DNA of 64,000 bases from Marimonas lutisalis. Lineage in GTDB: Bacteria; Pseudomonadota; Alphaproteobacteria; Rhodobacterales; Rhodobacteraceae. The stretch covers positions 434,001 through 498,000 of the forward strand of contig NZ_SKCI01000003.1 of NCBI RefSeq assembly GCF_005434965.1, written 5' to 3'. The position numbers and the translations under genes are program-made. This document shows positions 25,961-36,106 of the stretch, in pieces. The number at the start of each line of letters is the position of its first letter. Positions within the stretch are counted from its first letter, which is position 1. The notes below the pieces were generated by a model. That model did no database searches. It worked only from the letters and a program-made list of their open reading frames with translations, and was not told the origin of the DNA.

Positions 25961-27082
25961 ATGAGTTCGGTCGTGCTCATAGGGTGCGGTTTCGTGGCCG
26001 ATCTCTACATGGCGGGGCTGGCCCGTTTTCCCGGCCTGCGCATCGTCGGCGCCCATGACCGCGATGCCGCGCGGCTCGCCGCCTTTACCCGGCATTGGGG
26101 CATCGCGGCCTTCGACACGCTGGAACAGGCGTTCGACAATCTGCCCGCCGATGGGCTGGTGCTGAACCTCACCAACCCGGGCTCTCATTACGATATCAAC
26201 GCCGCCGCCCTGTCTGCCGGGCATCACGTGTTCTGCGAAAAGCCGATGGCGCTGTCGCTGGAACAGGCAAAAACGCTTGCAGCGCAGGCCGGCGCGGCGG
26301 GGCTGCAACTGGCCTCGGCGCCGTCCTCTGTGCTGGGCGAGGCGGCGCAGATGCTGGCCCGCGCCGTGCGCGAGGGTGTCGCGGGCACGCCCCGGCTGGT
26401 CTATGCCGAACTTGACGACGGGTTCATCCCGCAGGCCCCGGTGCAGGACTGGATCAGCGAGAGCGGCGCGCCCTGGCCCTTTGAGGACGAGTTTCGCACC
26501 GGCTGCACGCTGGAACATGCAGGCTATTACCTCAGCTGGCTGATCAACATGTTCGGTCCCGTCCACCGGGTGATTGCCGCCAGTGCCGAACTGCTGCCCG
26601 ACAAGCTGGGCGTGACAGGCGGCGCGCCCGATTTCTCGGTCGCGACGCTGTTTTTCGAGGATGGCCCGCCCGCGCGGCTGACCTGCTCCATCGCCGCGCC
26701 GCATGATCACCGCATCCGGGTGATCGGTGACGCGGGCGTACTGGCCGTGAACGAGGCGTGGAACAACGCGGCGGCTGTGAAATTCCACCGCCGCCTGCGC
26801 CTGCGCCGCCGGTTGCTGGAACATCCCATCGGCCGCCGGATCAGGCCCACGGGCCCCACCCACCCCAAGGTGAAACGCCGTGGCGCGGCAGCGATGAACT
26901 TCGCCCTTGGCCCGGCCGAGATGTGCGCGGCGATCGCCGCCGGCCGCCCAAGCCGCCTTGCCGGGGATTTCGCGCTGCACCTGACCGAGGTCACGCTGGC
27001 GATCCAGAATGCAGGCACGCAAGGCGCGGTCGAGATCGAAACCCGCTGCGACAAGCCGGAGCCGATGCCATGGGCGCGCTGA
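25961..27082 (+). CDS. Gfo/Idh/MocA-family NAD(P)-dependent oxidoreductase
   Basis: 373 residues. N-terminal Rossmann motif VVLIGCGFVADLYMAGLA, then the family catalytic motif CEKPMALS (about 96-103). Members oxidise or reduce sugars and sugar nucleotides. ATG 25961 follows GGGGGCG. The gene overlaps the epimerase gene downstream by 13 bases. The same domain pair recurs fused in one protein at 30279. Confidence 0.85.
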   Translation: MSSVVLIGCGFVADLYMAGLARFPGLRIVGAHDRDAARLAAFTRHWGIAAFDTLEQAFDNLPADGLVLNLTNPGSHYDINAAALSAGHHVFCEKPMALSLEQAKTLAAQAGAAGLQLASAPSSVLGEAAQMLARAVREGVAGTPRLVYAELDDGFIPQAPVQDWISESGAPWPFEDEFRTGCTLEHAGYYLSWLINMFGPVHRVIAASAELLPDKLGVTGGAPDFSVATLFFEDGPPARLTCSIAAPHDHRIRVIGDAGVLAVNEAWNNAAAVKFHRRLRLRRRLLEHPIGRRIRPTGPTHPKVKRRGAAAMNFALGPAEMCAAIAAGRPSRLAGDFALHLTEVTLAIQNAGTQGAVEIETRCDKPEPMPWAR

Positions 27083-28040
27083 CGATCCTTGTCACCGGCG
27101 CGGGCGGCTTCATCGGGCGCGAGGTGGTCGAAACCGCGCTGGCGCGCGGCCACGGCGTACGCGCGCTGGTGCGCCGGAACTGTTCGGACTTTGGCGGCAT
27201 CGACGGGTTGGAATGCATCGCCTTCGACCTGGCCGACGACGCCGGCGCGTTGGACAACGCGCTGCGGGGCGTGGATGCGGTGATCCACTGCGCCGCCGCG
27301 ATGGGCGGCGATGACGCGGCGATGCAGCGCGATACCGTGGCCCCCACCCGCGCGCTGGTGCGTGCACTCAAGGCGGCAAAGCCCCAGCCGCGGCTGGTGC
27401 TGGTCAGCTCGATCGCCGTTTACGCGCCCGACGCCCTGCCCGAGATGGCCACGATCGACGAAAACACCCCGCTTGAGGAATTTCCCGAAGGCCGAGACGC
27501 CTACACCCGCGCCAAACTGGCGCAGGAGGCGGCGGTGCGCGGCTCGGGCCTCTCGGGCTGGATCGCGCGGCCCGGGGCGGTCTATGGGCCGGGTCGCGTG
27601 TGGAACGCTCATCTGGGCCCGAAAATCGGCCCCGTCCTGCTGCGGCTGGGGCGCGAGGGGCAGATTCCGCTGATCTCGGTTGCCGGTTGCGCCGAGGCGC
27701 TGGTGCGCGCGGCCGAAACGCCGCCACCGGTGCGTGGCATGCGGGCGGTGAACCTGGTCGATGACGATCTGCCCGACCGCGAACGCTTTCTTCTGGCCCT
27801 GGGCCGCACCGCGCCGGGCCTGATCGTGCCGGTGGGCTGGCGGCTCTTCGACCGGTTGGCCGGGCTTTTCACCCGCTTTCCCGGTCTGGCGCGCCGCATG
27901 CCCGGCCTTCTGCGCCCGGGGCCGCTGCGCGCGCGCATGCGGCCCGCCACATATTCCAACGCCCGCGCCCGGGCCGAATTGAAATGGCACTCGGCGCAAC
28001 CCTTCGAAAACGCGATGCGCCATGCGCTGAGGGGGCCGGC

Positions 28041-28044
<4 letters not shown>
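27070..28044 (+). CDS. NAD-dependent epimerase/dehydratase (extended SDR)
   Basis: 324 residues. LVTGAGGFIGREVVETALARG is the NAD-binding start, and YTRAK supplies the catalytic Tyr/Lys pair near residue 152. It probably acts on a nucleotide sugar for the polysaccharide locus. ATG 27070 overlaps the preceding Gfo/Idh gene, and the stop overlaps the next glycosyltransferase by ATGA. The coupling of these genes fits a polysaccharide sugar-synthesis and transfer operon. Confidence 0.83.
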
Positions 28045-29284
<1,240 letters not shown>

Positions 29285-29288
<4 letters not shown>

Positions 29289-30268
29289 CGCGCACCCCCT
29301 CGACCATCGGCGCCGTCGTGATCGGGCGCAACGAAGGCCAGCGGCTGATCAACTGCCTTGCCTCGATGCAGGGCGAGGCCGCGCGCCTCGTCTATGTCGA
29401 CTCGGGCTCGACCGATGGCTCGGTCGAAGAGGCCCGCAAGGCGGGCGCCGAGGTGGTCGAGCTCGACACCACCGAGCCCTTTACGGCGGCGCGGGCGCGC
29501 AACGCGGGCTTTGCCGCGCTGACGGCGGATGCCGAGCCCCCCGACTACGTGCAGTTCGTCGATGGCGACTGCACGCTGGAACCCGGCTGGCTGACCCATG
29601 CCGCCAAGGCGCTGGACGACACGCCGGATATCGGCATCATCACCGGCTGGCGCGCCGAGATCGACCCGAAAGCCAGTGTTTACAACGAGATGTGCGACTA
29701 TGAATGGCATCGCCCCGCCGGCGATATCGAGGCCTGCGGCGGCGACATGATGGTGCGGCGCGACCTCTTTGCTCGCCTCGGCGGCTTCAATCCCAAGGTC
29801 ATCGCGGCCGAGGATGACGAGCTGTGCGTGCGGGTGCGCAAGGCGGGTTTTCGCGTGCACCGCCTGCCCATCCCAATGACCCATCACGACGCGGCGATGT
29901 TCTCCTTCGGCCAATGGTGGCAGCGCGCGATCCGCTCGGGCCACGGCTTTGCCCAGGTGGGCGATCTCCATCCCACCCACTTCATCAAGGAACGCCGCCG
30001 CGTTTGGCTCTACGGCGCGGTGCTGCCGTTTCTCTTCATCGTCGGCGCCGTGATGTCGCTGCCCCTGCTGCTCGTCGTGCTGGGACTTTACGCGCTGTCC
30101 TATGTCCGAACCGTCAGGGGCCTGCGCAGAACCGGCCTGCCGCTGAAGAATTCGCTCCACCATTCGGTGCTTCTGTTCCTGTCCAAGTTCCCGAACCTGG
30201 TTGGCACGATGCGCTACTGGAAGCGCAAGCGGCGCGGCTGGGACATGGAAATCATCGAGTACAAGTAA
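29285..30268 (+). CDS. Glycosyltransferase family 2, membrane-anchored
   Basis: 327 residues, GT-A fold. AVVIGRNEGQRLINCLASM at the start, DxD-type QFVDGDCTLEPGW near residue 95, and EDDELCVRVRKAGF as the acceptor/ED motif. A hydrophobic hairpin around residues 240-275 should anchor it to the inner membrane. It overlaps the preceding GT4 by 4 bases and is followed after 10 bases by the fused oxidoreductase-epimerase. Confidence 0.9.
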
Positions 30269-30278
30269 GGATCTGACA

Positions 30279-32363
30279 ATGGCAAAGACACGGGTTGGCA
30301 TCATCGGCGCGGGCTATATCGCAAGCTGGCACGCCGACGCCCTGCGCGCCACCAAGGGCGCGGCGCTCACCGCCGTCTGCGATGCCTCGGCCAGCGCCGC
30401 CGAAGGTTTTGCCGCTGCCTATGGCCTTCAGGCCTTTACCGATCTCGGGGACATGCTGGCCGCCGACGTAGTGGATGCGGTGCATATCCTGACGCCGCCC
30501 AACCTGCACCACGCGCTGGCCCTGCAATGCATCGCGGCCGGTCTGCACGTGGTCGTGGAAAAACCCGTCGCTATGAGTGCTGCCGAAACCCGCGAGATGG
30601 CCGAGGCCGCGCAGGCGCGCGGCGTCACCTTCGCCGCCGGGCACAATTTCCTGGGCATTCCCGCCTACCAGCGGCTGAAAACCGCGCTGGCCCGGGGCCG
30701 GCTGGGCCGGGTTTCGACCGCCGAGATCACCTGGGCCTTCCCGCTGGGCCCCTTGCGCGCCGGGCCCTATGGCATCTGGCTGATGCGCGAGAGCCGCAAC
30801 CTCCTGCTGGAGCTCGGGCCGCATCTTTACGCCTTCATGACCGATCTCTTCGGCCCGGCGGAAATCCTGCACCTGGAAACCGCCAAGGAAATCGCCCTGC
30901 CCGGCGGCGGCACGAGGCCGCAATCCTGGCGCGTCACGGCGCTCGCCGGCGATGTCGACGTGCTGATTACACTCAGCCTGGTGGAAACGCATGATGACCG
31001 CTCGGTGGTGCTGCGCGGCTCTTCGGGGATGGCGCGGCTGGATTATGCCAACGACACGCTGACCATCGCCGCGCCCAACACCTCGGACCTGGTGCTGAAC
31101 CCGCTGCGCGCCGAACTGGGGCAAGGCTGGGCGCATCTGCGCGAAGGGGTGCGCAACGCCGCGGTGCAACTCACCTCGCTCAACCAGAAATCGCCCTATG
31201 GTCAATCGTTTCGGGGGCTGTGCGCGGCGGTTTATGGCGCGATCGCCGAAAACCGGCCGGTGGATGCACGGTTTTCCGGCGAAAGCGTGGTGCAGGTGAT
31301 GGAGGGGATCGACGCCACGCTCGCTCATCTGCGGCCCGATCCGCCGTTGAAAAAACCCAAGGGAACGCCCAAACCCGACGTGATGGTGATCGGCGGCACC
31401 GGCTTCATTGGCCGGGCGCTGACACGCGCATTGGTGGCGCGCGGCCATGATGTGCGGGTGCTGTCGCGCGGGCGCACCGGCCCGTTCGACGACATCGCCA
31501 ACCACGTCGAAACCGTGGGCGCCTCGCTCTACGACGAAGATGCCCTGCGCGAGGCCATGACCGGCATCAAGCACGTCTACAACCTTGCGAAATCAATGGA
31601 CAAAACCTGGGAGGCCGCGCTGGAGAACGATGTCGGCGTGAGCCTGCGCATCGCCCGGGCCGCGCGCGATGCGGGCGTGGAACGGCTCGTCTATACCGGC
31701 ACCATCGCCTCCTACGACATGTCGGATCCGGGTCAGACCATCACCGAAGATACCGATTTCGGCGATCTGGAAGAACGCAACATCTATGCCCGCTCCAAGG
31801 CGGAATGCGAACGCCGGCTGATGGAGATGAACGGCGACGGGATCGAGATCGTCGTCGCCCGGCCCGGCATCGTGGTGGGCGAAGGCGGCCCCCTGCAGCA
31901 CTGGGGCATTGGCCGCTGGCACGGCGCGGGGGCGGTGAAGATCTGGGGCCATGGCCGCAACATCCTGCCTTTCGTTCTGATCGGGGACTGCGCCGATGGC
32001 CTGGTGCGCATGATCGAGGTCGAAGAGGCCGCCGGCCAGAGCTTCAACCTGGTGGGCGAACCAATGCTCTCGGCCCGCGGCTACTTCGATGCGATCCATG
32101 ATGCGCTCGGGGCACGCATCCGCGTTTCGCCCGGGCCGCTCTGGGCCTTTTTCGCGGCCGACGCGGTGAAATTCTTCCTCAAAACTCGCGTCCTGCGCCG
32201 CAAGGGCCTGTCGCGCCCGTCGCTCAAAGACTGGAAAAGCCGCGCGCATTTCTCGCCCTTCGAGAATGCCCGCCCCAAGACCGTGCTGGGCTGGCAGCCC
32301 GAAACCGACCGCGCGCGGTTCATCGACGCGGCGATTACCCGCGCCAACCTGATGGGGTTCTGA
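30279..32363 (+). CDS. Fusion: Gfo/Idh oxidoreductase + NAD-dependent epimerase/dehydratase
   Basis: 694 residues. The first half (1 to about 350) is Gfo/Idh/MocA: VGIIGAGYIASWHADALRA and VEKPVAMSA. A short Pro/Lys linker (PPLKKPKGTPKP) leads to an extended SDR (about 365-690) with VMVIGGTGFIGRALTRALVARG and catalytic YARSK. Both NAD sites look intact. The split version of the same pair lies 3 kb upstream in this operon, so the fused protein may do a consecutive oxidation and epimerisation or dehydration on one sugar. ATG 30279 is chosen because the upstream frame overlaps the preceding gene. Confidence 0.85.
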   Translation: MAKTRVGIIGAGYIASWHADALRATKGAALTAVCDASASAAEGFAAAYGLQAFTDLGDMLAADVVDAVHILTPPNLHHALALQCIAAGLHVVVEKPVAMSAAETREMAEAAQARGVTFAAGHNFLGIPAYQRLKTALARGRLGRVSTAEITWAFPLGPLRAGPYGIWLMRESRNLLLELGPHLYAFMTDLFGPAEILHLETAKEIALPGGGTRPQSWRVTALAGDVDVLITLSLVETHDDRSVVLRGSSGMARLDYANDTLTIAAPNTSDLVLNPLRAELGQGWAHLREGVRNAAVQLTSLNQKSPYGQSFRGLCAAVYGAIAENRPVDARFSGESVVQVMEGIDATLAHLRPDPPLKKPKGTPKPDVMVIGGTGFIGRALTRALVARGHDVRVLSRGRTGPFDDIANHVETVGASLYDEDALREAMTGIKHVYNLAKSMDKTWEAALENDVGVSLRIARAARDAGVERLVYTGTIASYDMSDPGQTITEDTDFGDLEERNIYARSKAECERRLMEMNGDGIEIVVARPGIVVGEGGPLQHWGIGRWHGAGAVKIWGHGRNILPFVLIGDCADGLVRMIEVEEAAGQSFNLVGEPMLSARGYFDAIHDALGARIRVSPGPLWAFFAADAVKFFLKTRVLRRKGLSRPSLKDWKSRAHFSPFENARPKTVLGWQPETDRARFIDAAITRANLMGF

Positions 32364-32386
32364 TGCGAAATAATGGACAATCGTCC

Positions 32387-32425
32387 TATTTTGGCCCCAT
32401 TTTTCTGCTTCAAGGGGACAAAATA
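32387..32425. promoter_or_regulatory. Inverted repeat upstream of the CpsD-like kinase gene
   Basis: TATTTTGGCCCC at 32387-32398 and GGGGACAAAATA at 32414-32425 pair over 12 bp with one mismatch around 15 bases. A small GGAC/GTCC repeat lies just before it. It sits 127-165 bases before the kinase gene and 24 bases after the previous operon, so it could be a terminator stem or a regulator binding site. No T-run follows. Confidence 0.4.
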
Positions 32426-32551
32426 CGGGCAAGAACCCCGGCGCGCCCCTATGTAGGGCCTGTGTCGGAGCAAGGCAGGACAAAGACGTGAACGGCAACA
32501 GCAGAGCGATGCAGGTCGGTCGGCGGGCGCTCTCCGGTTCGGGGGGCGGCC

Positions 32552-33838
32552 ATGTCTGACAACCAACCCCTGACGCGCAAGTCGCGCCGCCGTCTGGACC
32601 CGGCCGAACGAGACCGCCTGATCGCCGAAATCGCCGAGGCCTCCAGCATCGACGAGACCGTTACACACTTGCGCCAACTGGTCGGCGTGCCCCACGTCAC
32701 CGCCGACGAAGAAGCCGCGGCAGAGATCGAAGCCGAAAACGCGGCCCTTGTGCCGGAGAGCCCCGACGCGCTGTGGACGACGGACGCCTTCGATGACGAG
32801 GCGGACTCGCTTCTGGACGATGAAGAGGCAGAACCCGCCTTCGACTATGCTGAAGAGCCGCGCCACGCCCCGGCCCATCCCACCGCGCCGGACGCTATCG
32901 GCGACGTTTTCCCGGCGGAATCCGGCTTGGACATGTCTCGCGAGATGGCGGAACCCGCTGCCGAGCCGGAAACCCCGGCCGAGATCGAGACACCCGCAGC
33001 ACCGGAGCATGAGCCCCAGTCGATTGCCGAAGCTGAACCCGCACCGGAACCTCAAGCCGTTGCCGAGGACATGCCCTCGCCCTTTGACGAGGACACCCCG
33101 ATGCCGGGCCACGGCTGGGACAGGCTGGCTTCGATCCCGGTGGATGCGCGCCACCTGGAACGCAACCTGATCATCACCGCCAGCCGCCATGATCCCGCGC
33201 ACGGCGCTTTCGACGTGTTGCGCACCCGGCTGGTGCAGACCCTTCTCGAGAATAACTGGCGCCGCGTGGCCATCACCTCGCCCACGCGCGATTGCGGCAA
33301 GACCTTCACCGCGACAAACCTGGCCATTTCGCTGTCGCGCTATGAAAACAACCGCACGATGCTGATGGACATGGACATGCGCAACCCGTCGCTGGCCAAT
33401 GTGCTGGGCGCGTCCGACGTGGGCAGCATGGGTGATTTCCTGCAGGGCAGCGTTCCGGTCACAGACCATTTCAAGCGCCTCGGCCGCAACGCCCTCAATA
33501 TCGGTTCGAACCTCGCCGTCGCCATGAATGACCGGGTCGAACCTTATGCAGCCGAGCTGTTGCAGGACCCGATGACAGCCAGCGTGCTGGAACGGATGAT
33601 GGACGAGCTTGACCCCGACATCGTGCTTTACGACCTGCCCCCGGCCCTGGCCTTCGACGACGTCATCGCCTTCAAGGGGCAGTTCGACGGGGTGCTGATG
33701 GTCGTCGGCGGTGGATTGACCCGGGCCGAGGAGGTGCGCGAGGTCATGCGTCGGCTGGGAGATGACGTACCACTCCTGGGCGTGGTCCTGAACCAGGCCG
33801 AGGGCGAGGATTCGCGCGGCTACACCTACGGCTACTAG
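32552..33838 (+). CDS. CpsD/CapB-type polysaccharide tyrosine-kinase-like ATPase
   Basis: 428 residues. The N-terminal ~200 residues are acidic and Glu/Pro/Ala-rich without a membrane span. A P-loop ATPase follows: Walker A-like ITSPTRDCGKTFTATNLA near residues 238-255, Walker A' MLMDMDMRNPSL, and Walker B-like IVLYDLPPALAFDD. The C-terminus GYTYGY provides the Tyr cluster that bacterial tyrosine kinases autophosphorylate. With Wzz-type chain-length proteins, such kinases control polymer length and export. The Wzz gene is here but convergent rather than in the same operon. Confidence 0.83.
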   Translation: MSDNQPLTRKSRRRLDPAERDRLIAEIAEASSIDETVTHLRQLVGVPHVTADEEAAAEIEAENAALVPESPDALWTTDAFDDEADSLLDDEEAEPAFDYAEEPRHAPAHPTAPDAIGDVFPAESGLDMSREMAEPAAEPETPAEIETPAAPEHEPQSIAEAEPAPEPQAVAEDMPSPFDEDTPMPGHGWDRLASIPVDARHLERNLIITASRHDPAHGAFDVLRTRLVQTLLENNWRRVAITSPTRDCGKTFTATNLAISLSRYENNRTMLMDMDMRNPSLANVLGASDVGSMGDFLQGSVPVTDHFKRLGRNALNIGSNLAVAMNDRVEPYAAELLQDPMTASVLERMMDELDPDIVLYDLPPALAFDDVIAFKGQFDGVLMVVGGGLTRAEEVREVMRRLGDDVPLLGVVLNQAEGEDSRGYTYGY

Positions 33839-33842
33839 GCTG

Positions 33843-33858
33843 GGGCGCCACGGCGCCC
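33843..33858. terminator. Hairpin between convergent kinase and Wzz genes
   Basis: GGGCGC at 33843-33848 and GCGCCC at 33853-33858 form a 6-bp GC stem with loop CACG in the 22-bp gap between the convergent CpsD-like and Wzz genes. It may act on both strands, but lacks a T-run. Confidence 0.4.
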
Positions 33859-33860
33859 GG

Positions 33861-35171
33861 TCAGGCCCCGGTGGCCCTGCGCGCTACCCCCTGCAACAAT
33901 GCCCCGGCGAAATCCCGGATCAACTGCCACCCGGCCGAGGCCAGTGCCACCAGCGCCACCAGGACCGCGATGGTGATCAACCACCGGCGGCGGCGTTTCT
34001 GAGGCGTCGTCAGGTTGGGGATGGCAACGACGGCCTTCACGTTCAGTTCGCGCTCCAGCTGCGCCCGGGTGCGAATGACCGGGTTCATCATTTCCAGCAG
34101 GAACGCCAGGCCGAGACCCAGGACACCGCTCAAGGCCGCGCCCATCGCGGCCTTTTTCTTGCGGCTGCCTGAAACAGGGTTCTCGGGAACCAGCGCGCTT
34201 TCCAGCACCTCGATCCGCTCGAACTGCTGCTGGCTTTCCAGCACCTGGCCCATCTCGGCCTCGGTCGCGCGGCGGGTGATGACGCTGTATTCATCCTGCA
34301 GCTGTTCCAACTGCCGCGTCAGAACGCCGAACTGACGATCAATTTCCGGCGCACTGGCAATCGCATCCTCGATCTCGGCGATCCGCGTGTTGATCAGGGC
34401 GCGCTGCTCTTCCAGCAGGGCGCCCTGACGCTCGATCACCTCGGCGCGCTGGCGCGTGCGCGTCGCCTCCAGCTCGATCAGCTGTTGCTCGATATCCAGA
34501 AGCGTGCTGCGCAGCGTGCCCATTTCATCGCGCTGCGCCGTGATGCCCGCCGGCAGGTAGGCCGAGTTCTGTTCCTTGAACGCCGCGAGCCGCGCTTCCA
34601 GCGCCGCCATCTCGGCTTCGACCCGCTGCGCTTCGGACTGGTAGAACTCGAGGTTCTGCAGCGCCACGCTCGAGCGCCGCTCACGGTTCAGGCTGACCAG
34701 CTGCGACAGGAATTCATTGGCAACCGCCGCCGCGGTTTCAGGATTGGGATGGGTGACGGAAATCATCATGCCCGTGGGCACGCGCTGCGCACCGAAAGCC
34801 GCGGTCGGATCGGTGATCTGGGTGATTCTCACGGATTCGCGCAGCTGCGCCACCTTCAGGCTCAGCGACAGGTCGGTTTCACTGAACAGGCGGAAGCCGT
34901 CAATCAGGCCGATCAGGTTGTCGCGCGCCATCAGTTGCTGTTCCAGCAGACGCAGGCGGTGGTCGATGGTGGTTCCCCCGGTCGGGCTGGCGGCCGGATC
35001 ATTGATCGTGGGCGTTTCGATCTGCGCCACCGCGGTCGCCTCGTAAACGCGCGGCTGGTTCAGCGTCCACCAGACGGAAAAGGCGCTGCCCAGCATCACC
35101 ACAGCGATGATCAGCATGGCGCGCCGGCGCACCATGTTCAGGAAATCTCCAACCGACTGAATCTGGCTCAT
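33861..35171 (-). CDS. Wzz-type polysaccharide chain-length determinant / co-polymerase
   Basis: 436 residues. N-terminal membrane span (AMLIIAVVMLGSAFSVWW, about 18-35), a large periplasmic region with long heptad-like helices (about 170-300, many Glu/Gln/Arg), and a second span near the C-terminus (LITIAVLVALVALASAGW). The conserved Pro-x2-P near the second span is approximated by VPENPVSGS. It should set the length of the exported polymer together with the CpsD-like kinase, which is encoded convergently. Upstream 250 bases carry no gene and must hold the promoter. Confidence 0.87.
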   Translation of the reverse strand: MSQIQSVGDFLNMVRRRAMLIIAVVMLGSAFSVWWTLNQPRVYEATAVAQIETPTINDPAASPTGGTTIDHRLRLLEQQLMARDNLIGLIDGFRLFSETDLSLSLKVAQLRESVRITQITDPTAAFGAQRVPTGMMISVTHPNPETAAAVANEFLSQLVSLNRERRSSVALQNLEFYQSEAQRVEAEMAALEARLAAFKEQNSAYLPAGITAQRDEMGTLRSTLLDIEQQLIELEATRTRQRAEVIERQGALLEEQRALINTRIAEIEDAIASAPEIDRQFGVLTRQLEQLQDEYSVITRRATEAEMGQVLESQQQFERIEVLESALVPENPVSGSRKKKAAMGAALSGVLGLGLAFLLEMMNPVIRTRAQLERELNVKAVVAIPNLTTPQKRRRRWLITIAVLVALVALASAGWQLIRDFAGALLQGVARRATGA

Positions 35172-35365
35172 CGTCCAAACTCCGTAACCTTGGCGAAATT
35201 CCCTGCCCCCGCAGGAATTTGGCTGAAAAGTTCGATACCCGCGTGCGTATCAGGTTCGCACGGGCAGCCAGCTCTGCCTCGGCGGATATGTGTCCTAACT
35301 TAGGCGATCTGCCCCATTTTCGCCATGGTTTTCACAAATTAGCCAGAAACACTGCGTTTCCGCCC

Positions 35366-35385
35366 AGGCGACAGAGAAATCGCCT
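35366..35385. terminator. Weak hairpin downstream of the PPTase gene
   Basis: AGGCGA and TCGCCT pair around 8 bases in the 249-bp gap between the phosphopantetheinyl transferase stop and the Wzz start. The minus strand carries no T-run after it, so this is a weak candidate for the end of the PKS-NRPS operon. The rest of the gap is AT-rich and should include the Wzz promoter. Confidence 0.25.
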
Positions 35386-35420
35386 GTGGAAAACTCATTT
35401 TATTGTTTTTTATGAAAGTA

Positions 35421-36104
35421 TTACCGCAGGATCATCACGCTATGGATGATCGTGCCGTGCCAGTCGATCTGCCCGTCCAGCGTCTCTCCGGCGCAAAACG
35501 GCGCCTGGTGATCCAGGAAACGGGCCCGGAATCGCCGGCCGGGAAGGTCGATATCCACCTGCAAATCCGCGAAATCCAACATTTTTCTGGTAATCGGGAA
35601 CTGCAGTTTGTAGGCGCATTCCTTGGCGGAAAATATCAGCCGCGCCGCCCACATCCGGCGCTCCGGGGCGAGACGGTCGATCCACGCCCGTTCGGCCGGC
35701 AGACAGACCATCGGCAACACCTCGCGCGGCAGGTTGGTATTGTCTTCCAGGTCGATGGCCACGGCGCGCAGATCCGCCCCCCGCGCCACCAGGGCGGCAC
35801 AGCCGCCATTGCAATGCGAAATCGACCCGATCAGCCCGTCCGGCCAGACCGGCGCCCGGTTGGCCTCCATCGTCACCGGCGCGGCCAGGTGGCCCAGCGC
35901 CTCCATCGCCCGGTGCGCGGCGCGCCGCCCGGCGGCAAACTCGGCCCGGCGTTTGGGCACCGCGCGGGCCACCGCGGCGGCCTCGGCGGCAAAAAGGCCG
36001 GCATCGCCCGCCGACGGATCCTCGACCGCGACGGCAACCTCGCCGGGCAGGACCGCGCCAAGCGCGGCCTCGAGCTGGTCTAGGACTCCGCTATCAAGCG
36101 CCAT
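35421..36104 (-). CDS. 4'-phosphopantetheinyl transferase (EntD/Sfp type)
   Basis: 227 residues. The family motifs are all visible: GLIGSISHCNG (substrate loop), AIDLEDN (Mg2+-binding Asp/Glu) and LIFSAKECAYKLQFP (the W/F-S-x-K-E-x-x-Y-K motif). It attaches phosphopantetheine from CoA to carrier-protein serines. It starts 2 bases after the NRPS stop on the same strand, so it very likely activates the ACP (Ser1797) and PCP (Ser1433) of this operon. It is closer to EntD-type than AcpS-type enzymes. Confidence 0.9.
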   Translation of the reverse strand: MALDSGVLDQLEAALGAVLPGEVAVAVEDPSAGDAGLFAAEAAAVARAVPKRRAEFAAGRRAAHRAMEALGHLAAPVTMEANRAPVWPDGLIGSISHCNGGCAALVARGADLRAVAIDLEDNTNLPREVLPMVCLPAERAWIDRLAPERRMWAARLIFSAKECAYKLQFPITRKMLDFADLQVDIDLPGRRFRARFLDHQAPFCAGETLDGQIDWHGTIIHSVMILR

Positions 36105-36106
36105 GT

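Noticed and set aside
33052-33327. Glu/Pro-rich tract in the CpsD-like gene considered as a repeat expansion or a separate gene
   Set aside because: The plus-strand frame runs uninterrupted into the ATPase domain, and the DNA shows no regular repeat unit.
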